A DNA stretch of 64,000 nt from positions 16,817,012 through 16,881,011 of the forward strand of contig NW_024040928.1 of assembly GCF_014851395.1 (NCBI RefSeq). Direction: 5' to 3'. Made by a program: the position numbers and the translations under genes. Shown here one piece after another: positions 52,601 to 61,900 of the stretch. The notes under the pieces were generated by a model, which was given only the letters and a program-made list of their open reading frames with translations, ran no database searches and was not told where the DNA came from. How positions within the stretch are numbered: the stretch's first letter is position 1; every line of letters begins with the position of its first letter. The stretch is from Micropterus salmoides. Taxonomy: Eukaryota > Chordata > Actinopteri > Centrarchiformes > Centrarchidae.

Positions 52601-55600
52601 TCAATCTCTAGACACAGGACCTGAGGTGAACAGGAGCAAAGGCTTAAAATGACATGTCCAAGCTGTGTCTATAAGTAATAGGCAACCATGCGAACTCTTA
52701 CTGCATGTAAATGCTGTAACATAAACAATAAAAATGTTTAACAGTGAGTCATACGCTTGGTGAGAAGAAATTAAGAGGTCCCCTGAGGTCTCTCTGATTG
52801 ACTGAGGCTTTACTCTTGAAGAAAGAAGTTCCCGTAAACATTTTGGTTGTCATGGCCTCTTTTAAAAAAAAAAAAAATTAAAAAAGAAGGTATTTTAACG
52901 GTTTGCCAATTTAGTATTTTTCTCAAGTGATTTATCCTACATTGACCTGATATTATGAACCGCAATTTTTAATCCAATATTTGATATAAATGCGATGTCG
53001 ACTTTTTGAAAAACAAACACAGTGATGTGTTCTTTGCCAAAACACATTGTGTGTATCCTTGAGGCCTCATGCAGCATTTGTTTCATATGAGTAGGATAGT
53101 CAAGATGGGAAAGTTTCTTATGTTTATGATTTGTTTATGTCACTGGATGACTCAAGTTTTTGGACTGCAGAGTTGTGGTGTGAGGGTTAAAACTTCAGTG
53201 CATTGACAATCTAACACTATAACCATTACATTTAGGATCAATTATCTCAAACAATGGACTTTGTCAGGCACGAGGCATCCATTTGTTTGATTTTCAGCCA
53301 AGTTTCCCACTTGTAATTACAACTTAAGATGTTGACGTGAATGATACTTCCAAGTGGGAAACTGGTCATTACAATAACTCCAAGACAAGAATGCGGTCGG
53401 CATAACAAATTTGTTTGTCTTGCCACTGTCAATCAGTTAAATGGTGTGAAACTGTTAACAGGAATGGGCATCATATCACTGGTGTGCTCTGGGACCTGCT
53501 CCTCAAAACATTGCTACATAGCATGACTACTGGTCAAAATCTCCACAAGATACTCTACCATTAATTATGGAACAATTCCTTATACATAAAGTACATGATA
53601 TGTAGCGATGTGACGACAATGTAGCACAAATAATGTAAAATGTACGGGGGCAACAATATGTTGTTACAACCTTGCAATCACATTAATTCCCTTGAACTTA
53701 TTACTATCACGGCTTACGGTGGTGTCGCATCAGCCAGGTGTAGATGATTTGTGAAGCGAGGTGATGTTATCAGTTAGACATTTGTTTTCACTGAGAAAAA
53801 TGGGTGAGAAAAATTATGTGTGGCGTGAAAGCATGTGAAAAGTGTCAAATGTGTGAGTCTCGCAAGACAACTTTTCCCATGAGGAGAAATAACTTCACTC
53901 TTGGCACGAGATCTCATCACAGCCTTATTAATTACTCATCTCAGAAGCACTTTACATTGTGTATAGTCTAACCTGAAAAAACATTACTGAGCCAATCAGA
54001 TGACTATCACCTTGTGTCATTAGGCTAATTGCAAATAGGATTCAGAGATGCTATCATGGGAGTGTATGCGATAGTTGTCAAGCTGACTGACTGGTTGAGA
54101 GGCTCTACACTGAAACTGCTGGGAGCTCTGTGCTGCACGCATGGGCATGCTGCCCAGAATGTACCACGTCCCCGCCCTCCCCCACCCAGGCTCCATGCAC
54201 TATCTGACACAATAACAAGAGCGCGGACTGAACCACATTCCACTGAAGGATGGAGGAGGAGAGAACCACACACACACACAAAACACAACGACACATATAT
54301 CACAAAACTACATACCAAAACACAAACACACACACACACACACACATACACACACACACACACACACTTTTCCTCCTACACAGTGCAGACGGAACTGACT
54401 GGCTGATAAAGGGGCCTATTGTGTGTTGTAAAAGACAAACTGACAACAGACAGAGATTAACACTCACTCTGATATACATAACACAGACACAAACAAAGAA
54501 TCAAATCCTTTTAGTTTAGAGGTCGGAAGGGCACCACAAAAACAACAATGCAAAATAACATGTCATTTTTCATTCTTCCAGCATATGAATATGCAATTGT
54601 CTCTGTTGTTTTCACTTTATTTTATTGTTTTTTTAAGCTTCATATAACCAGGAAATCCTTAATTAGATTAGAAACTTTTCAGGGGAATCTTGGCTAACCA
54701 ATAACATCATAGCAGAAACATTTAACAACATAACAATACGTAATAAGTATGTTACAAGATTAGAATTAAACAACAATATGATTAAAGAATCGTAAATATA
54801 ACTGCCAATAAGAAAAGCAATCAAGTGAATCTGTGAGAAGTGGAAATGTATATTCTGAAGGTTGACTAATAAGTACCCTAGAAAAGATTGTGTGTCCTAA
54901 GACAACTTGAAGTGGCACCTCAAAGACAATTTAAAACCATAAAATAAATAAGATTATTCCACTAATATCAAACATTAATTAATCAGATCATACCTCTACC
55001 TTTGAGTTCTGTGTTCCTGGTTATCTGACTGTCTTGTAGTAATCACAATATGTGCACTTTAAATGTTTAAATAAAGTGTGGTGGAAAGTTTTCGCTTTCA
55101 CAGAGAGCCACAATGTTATGTATGCAATGCATGATGCACTACTCACCTGTGCCCGCTCCACTGCCCCCTCAGCGGTAGTGATGTCTACGATTCCTTTACT
55201 CAGAGTGGCCAGCCTGGCCTCTAGGCCCCCCACTGGGCTCTGCAACGTTTGGTTGGTCTCAAGACTTACCAAAGCTGGAATAAGACCAGGAGGAGGGGAA
55301 GAAAAGACAGCATGGGAAGTTAAGGTATCAAAACTTTTGTATCAGAACTTCAACCACAAGGGGGCAGTGAGGTGGTTATGGGATTTCCCTATCTCTGGAT
55401 GTGTGTGTGTTTTCCATACTGCAAGAGGATCCCAGATGTTTGTCTGTATCCCAAAGTAAGTGTAGTTGTGCACATGTCAATCATGCCAGATTCATTTAAA
55501 AAATACATATATATATATTTACAATCACAGCTAACCAGCTATCTTCCCCTATTGCAAACGTAATTAAATGAATAACATCATTTGAATCACATTTGTTATT

Positions 55601-55877
55601 TGTGACTACTTCAAGGTCATTTATATTGAATTTGTAATATTTCTTCCAGCTCCTTGTTCTTTCCTCTGACTCTCATCTCCTGTTCTTTTCTGTCAGTGTT
55701 TTAATTTTAATTAACAAAGTGATTTAATGCTTCTGGCTATGTTTATATACACAAAGAGAGATGGAGCGTAACGGGGGTTATAAAGAGAGGTCCCAGCAAG
55801 AAGCAAAGTGCCCTCAAGCAGAAACAAAATGGTTTTCCTTGGCTGTCATCCAAATCCTCACAGTCAAAAGACAGACA

Positions 55878-55916
<39 letters not shown>

Positions 55917-58900
55917 ACGGTCTGGGGCGGAGAAGAGCATTCAAGTCTCCCTTTACAGACTCTCTTTTTTTGGCCAAGAGGAGTGCATATAAATTCCAGA
56001 GGTAAAACGGTGACTGATTTTCAGGACTGCCCCAGGTGCAAGTCACGTCCTCAGGTAGAGATGGAGCCGGCACAGAGCCATGATCATCTTACACTCAATC
56101 GCTCACGTAAATACACATGCATCTGTGAGCTTTTGGAGGCCATATAAGGGTATCATCTATTACTTGTGGCTGGCCAAGGATTCATATAAAAACTCACATC
56201 AAATTTACACAACCCCCGTGGGACTGAGCTCAGCTGATCTTAGCGATCACTCTTTCGGTCTCCCTATAAACCTGAAAGCTTTGAGCCAAGAGCAAGGGGA
56301 GAAAAATGGTTCTTTGTTTCAAGGAAGGCTTAAATCTCCTGTCCTGCAGCTCTGCGTCTCAAGGCTGTCGGCTCCCTTGAAAAGCATATTGTACTGTTAA
56401 TACAGAGGAATCTGCTCAGAGTTACGAAACAGGTACAGATTTAAAAAAATTCATTGGTACCTTTGTTAACCTCCTGCTCTCTACTCTGTAGCCGCTGCAG
56501 TGTGGAGGCATGATGTGCTGATACAACCACCATGCTGTCTTTCAGAGCGGGCACGGTTCCCAGTGACCTTGTCTCTGCAGAAAGATGCTCCAATCGAGGA
56601 CTCAAGGCAGTGACCTGGATAAGTCGGGACTGAAGAACAACAAGAGGAAGACGAAAGTTCAGTCATTTGTATGAAATAAGGAGTCATCATAGGCGTGTTA
56701 CTTTTGATTGCTCCTCCAAGTGGAGAATTGTTCAAGGATAATTCAGCAGGGAAAAGTGTCGTTTCTGTACATCCACACAGAAAGGGACATTTTATAGACT
56801 TGGCTCAAGATTAGTTTATTTGCTTGACTTTGAAATAAGCCAGCAATATCTGTGTAACTATGTTTGAATGACTGACCTGACACAATAGAAAGTTACAGTT
56901 TCTATGGTGAGTGTTTTTTTTCTTGAACATATTTAAACATATTGTGTGCCATTAAGAATAAGTGTCATCTTTAAGAATTCAAGCTTTTATCATTGTTGGG
57001 AAACCTGCAACAATAAGTTAGTCTAGAGAGAAAGTTACTTGATGGAGTTAGGCTTTACAGTAGCAAGTGCTCCCTCGCTGTTCAAAGTGAATCAAAGGGT
57101 TTTATGAGTCTTACTCTGCACACCTTTCACTGACATTTCAAGCATTTGAGGCACCTTGTAGCTTATTTTCTATTTACTGCCTCTCCAGTTTTCCCTCATG
57201 GTTGTTTTGATATATGACTGTCTTTTAAAGTGTTTCATCTCTGCTGTGAAAACTGAAATATTTATGAAAAAACTGCCTGACCTGAATTTAAGAAGATTGA
57301 CCAAAGGTTTAAAAGTGAAATACAGATGAATGTGCATGATCACTCTTGCCTGATATTCTCCACACAGGTTTCTGAGCTCGGCCTCGTCACACTTTTCCTC
57401 AGCCGAGGTCGAGTCCAGCCAACGGTCCTGTTCCTCCAGGGCTTGGTCCAGGTCTGCCAGCTCTGCAGACACCGCTATGACCCGGCTTTGAGTGTGAACT
57501 CGCTCACTAGCTGCCTGCAGCTCCCTCGCACAAACCACCCACTCTGTTTGCATCAGGTCTATGTCTGCCCTCACCGAGTCCACACACACTCCTTCTACAG
57601 AGAGACACAGAAGTCAACAGATATAACGGTTCGCATTAAATGCACATAACAAATAATCAATTAGACTTTTAACAGATTTGACATCGTTCACTCCGAATGT
57701 GTAATAGCCTGTGTTGTGAGTTTTTGGCAGGAGAATGAGACCCTAGTTTGGTCAAAAACACACTAATGGGTAAAATATAGGAAAACAGACAATACGGAGG
57801 AGAGAACAGCAGATCTGAGGGAATCAAACAAGTTGAATTCAATGGTAAGTTCGGTGTTTAACAAATTTTCCCCAACTTAGCAGTGCTGCTCCACTACCCC
57901 TCACTGCCTCCAGGACAGTGTAAACACAATAAAATCCTGAGTGCCTCTTCATTTCATTGAGCAGTTATATGAAGTCAGCAACCCTGTAGGCTGACAGATT
58001 TTTACCACTGTCCACAAACACACACACACAAACACACGTTCCGATTACAGGCATCGAAGACCAAATGACAATAAAAAATGTAGGCTTGTAAATACCCAGA
58101 AAATACCAAGCAGCTGTGGAAAAGTTGTAAAATCTTACGAGACAAACACAATTTAACGGGGAAATGGAAGATTTCTGTTGGAGCCAGTAGTAGTGAGCCT
58201 CTGAGATAAATATGAGGCACTATCTTAGCACACTTTGGAAGAATGTGTTTAACAAAACTTGGATGGATTCGTTTAACATAATTATTTGGTTTATTGTGTA
58301 TAATAATGTACAACTTCAGAGTCAATGAGCAAGGACAATGTCCTGTTTCTTTCATACCTCTCTCCAGCTGGTCCATCAAGCCCCGTCCCTCCTGGATCAC
58401 TTGACTAACTGTGGCTTCCTTTGCTGTGAGGTCCAATTCCAAACCCTACAGTGATTGGTAACATATTTAATATTTTTAAAACATATGCTGTAACTTCAGT
58501 TGTAAATTGTTTGTTCTTAAGCCATTTCATCGGCATGTTTACCTTTAGCTTCTCCTGCAGGTTTGGCGTGTCAGGTGTGGTCTCAGGGTGCGTGGAGGCA
58601 ATCGCCTGAGTGGACGTCTTCCATGTTTTAATCCAGCACAGGAGGTCAGAAAGCTTATTTTCAAACCTGCAGAACACAAAACACAACACATGCATTGGTG
58701 TTTGTTTGGGTGTCTTTCATTCTTATGCTTTTCTGGCAAGGGAGGTCCAGTCTGCCCGAGTGTGTCCCAGTTCTTACGTTCGTCTGACTTCTGCATCTGT
58801 CTCCATCAGCCGTTTCTTAGGGGGGGCAGGTGGGGCCAACTCCTGGTTAGCGATTGAAGCAGCCGTGGCTAATGCAACTGTATCCACGACGACCTGCTCT

Positions 58901-61900
58901 TCCACCTGAGTCATCCCAGCATCCGTCACAGCTTCCATTACCTTAGCAGTGAGTTAGAGCATCAGTGAGAATGGGACAGAATCAAACTCACTCACTGAGT
59001 CACAGCCAAAAAATCAGGGCAATTTCATTTAAAACTACAGATGAAAAAATACAGTCATTGTACCCTACCAGCCTTCATTAACATTAACATTGCAGTCTGA
59101 CATTAAAATGATTACCCTGCATGAATATGTACAGATTGTGATTTTAATTGAATATTGCACTAAAGTTAAAATTTTATATCTAAAACCACTGTTTCAGAGT
59201 TTCCCCAACACTGACTGCTGCGTGTCTAAATTAATCTACATATTGTGACGTAAATGGTAGCACTTGCTAGATTCTTCTAGTTAAGCAGCCATGAGCAGCA
59301 TTAAATTGCCACAGTTAGCATCTTTGTGTCTCTAACAGCTCCGCCTCCGTTGTGAAAGAAAACTATTTTATTACTTGGTTTTATCATTTATTTAAAATAT
59401 ATTACCAGAATATTAACAAAAAACTGCCATGTGCTCTTCTCTGTTTAAGTATGGTCTCTGAGAATATCTGTCTCTACCATATGCTATTGTCCATCTGTTT
59501 CCTGAAATATTCTGAGGCCCCACAAAGAACCTGAAAATGTCATGAAACTTTTCTTGTGTTACTGTTATGTCAGCGTAATTGTAGTATGTTCAGCAGAATG
59601 TTATACTGGTACTACTGAAAGGATGGGCTGGCAGATGTCCAATCAAAATGAAAGATTTTTTGTCCTGTCTGGTATAAATATGTACTGTGTTAAGCAACAG
59701 ACACACCCTGACTGACTCTTGTGGTAAGGATGAGGTCTATATCATGTAATATATTTGAATCTTCTACCCAGCAGAGCTTTGTGAATTATTTCATTATGCG
59801 TATTAGTATTTACAGATAGTTTCACTACCACTGTAGTATTTGTTGTGACAAGTACAGTAAGCACAACGTGTACACAAAGTTGCACAGGCAAAAACATACC
59901 TGGAAGGAGCAATCCTCCAGCTTCTGCACCAGGTTGTCCCATCCATGTGCCAGCTCCTCTGTGTCTGCCTCAATCTTGGCTCCTGCCTCAGGGCTCCGCA
60001 GTAGCAATATCACATCCTGTCCTGCATCAGACAGCTGGTCGAGAGTCCTCCTCTTCTTTTCCATATCTTCTTTTAAAATCTACAGAATTGAAAAAAATCA
60101 AAGGCTTTAGTAAATATGGAAGCCTTATTAGAAAAGTTCACAAATTATAAGGTAGTCAGTGATCTAAGTATCTGCTGCGGCAGCAAGCCAACTACAAGGA
60201 CATGGCAGACTACTTACTGCTAATCGGCGCACATTAGTATTCATTTCACTCGGGTCCGTAAAGTTGCTGGTCTGTACTTCACTCAAGGCCTCCTCTTTTT
60301 CTGCCAACCACTCTCTGAATAAACTCTACAGGAGAGGTGAGGGGAAAAAAGACATAACTTAAATTACTCAGTAAACAATACAGTCTCGGTGTCCTGGAGT
60401 CTTGTTAACATAATGTAAAACGTTTTGAGTTTTGAATTCAGCAACCAGGTCAATGCCTAAATTCAAAGCCAGAAACATTTCCAACTCAAGCAACAGTGTG
60501 TTCATGGTTACAAATGAATTCCAGGTTGAAGAACATAAAGCTCTAATCTAAAAATTTAGTGGCAGACTGAAAGTTTCACTGTGCACTGAAAGCACTTAAG
60601 TTAGCCTGATGGCGTGAAGGACTGAACACATTCCCTTGAGCAGTTTTTAAGATTTAAATGACTTTGTGAGGCTTTCTGACTCTCTCTTAATATAGCTCAG
60701 TGGGTGATGAGACTGTTCAAGTGGACCATTATAACTGTATTAATTAGAAAGAAGACAGTACACATATATGTGCCTGTGCATGTATGAGAGGTAGAGCATG
60801 CTAATTGTCATACCTGGTCCGACAGAAGCTGTTGCCACACCATGAAGACTTCCTGCAGCTTGTGCCACCTCTCCTCAGTCCAGCGACAAACAGCCGCCCA
60901 GCGCTCACCCAAAGACTTGAATGCAGGATAAAGATAAACATTAATACAAACATGGATGTTTTTAGAAACACAATGTACAGCACAATGTCAGCTTATATAC
61001 ACTACATAAGATAGCAATGGGGCATCAATGTTTCAGCAAAATTGACCATGTAATTATTCTTGAATAGGCATTAAAAGGCAGACGCCAAGTAGAGGAGGAA
61101 GACTCCCCTTCTTTAAATGACAAAGGATATTAGTAAAACAAATTCACAAACATTATCAGGCTGACAACCTACTTGTAGTTGGTCCTCCAAGGCAGCGGTG
61201 GCACACTCACCGCTGGTCTCATCTACCACGACAACCATGTGCGTTAGAGAGTTGACCTTCACCTGCTCTGCCTCCAGGTCGTTCTGAAGTTCCTGAACGG
61301 AAACGCAAATAGTGAAATCAGCACGGTCACATATTATCCATTAACAGAGCTGGCAGAGAAGCTGCTCAGCTTTATGGTGGCAGTGTTTGGAAGGGCAGGA
61401 TCAAACATGTGACAACATGATCACAAGATGTGGATTTCTATTTGATCCTGTCCAAGTTAAATCAATTACCCCTTTCCTCATTGATTAGATTCATGCAAGC
61501 TAAAAAATTTGCATGGGAAACTTTATTTACTTTGTGCTGCTCTAACTGTTCCTTGTAGATCTCCACATCTTTAGCTGCCGTTTCTGTCTCTATCTTTCTG
61601 ATTCGCTCCTCTGTCTGCGTAAGCCAATCAGAAAGCTGCTGTAGCTGCTGCTGCTGAAGATCCATCAGGACTTCATGGAGCCTGGAAAGAGAGAGAGGAA
61701 GAAAGTAAGGACAGAGAGACAGAGAGGTGAGCGTGTAGAGGTATAAAGGATATGAATGCTTTCAGTTTAATAAACTTTAAGGTGAAACTGCCTGTTCAGC
61801 TGGTTATTTGCCCACCTCACAGTATCAAAACTAGAATGAGTGGCAAGGCTCCATACAAACTTCATGGACAAATAGTCGAGCACACACACCTTCGAAACAG

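Noticed and set aside
54025..54519. Long open frames with His-Thr or Cys-Val repeats
   Set aside because: They run through the CA microsatellite and have no other support.
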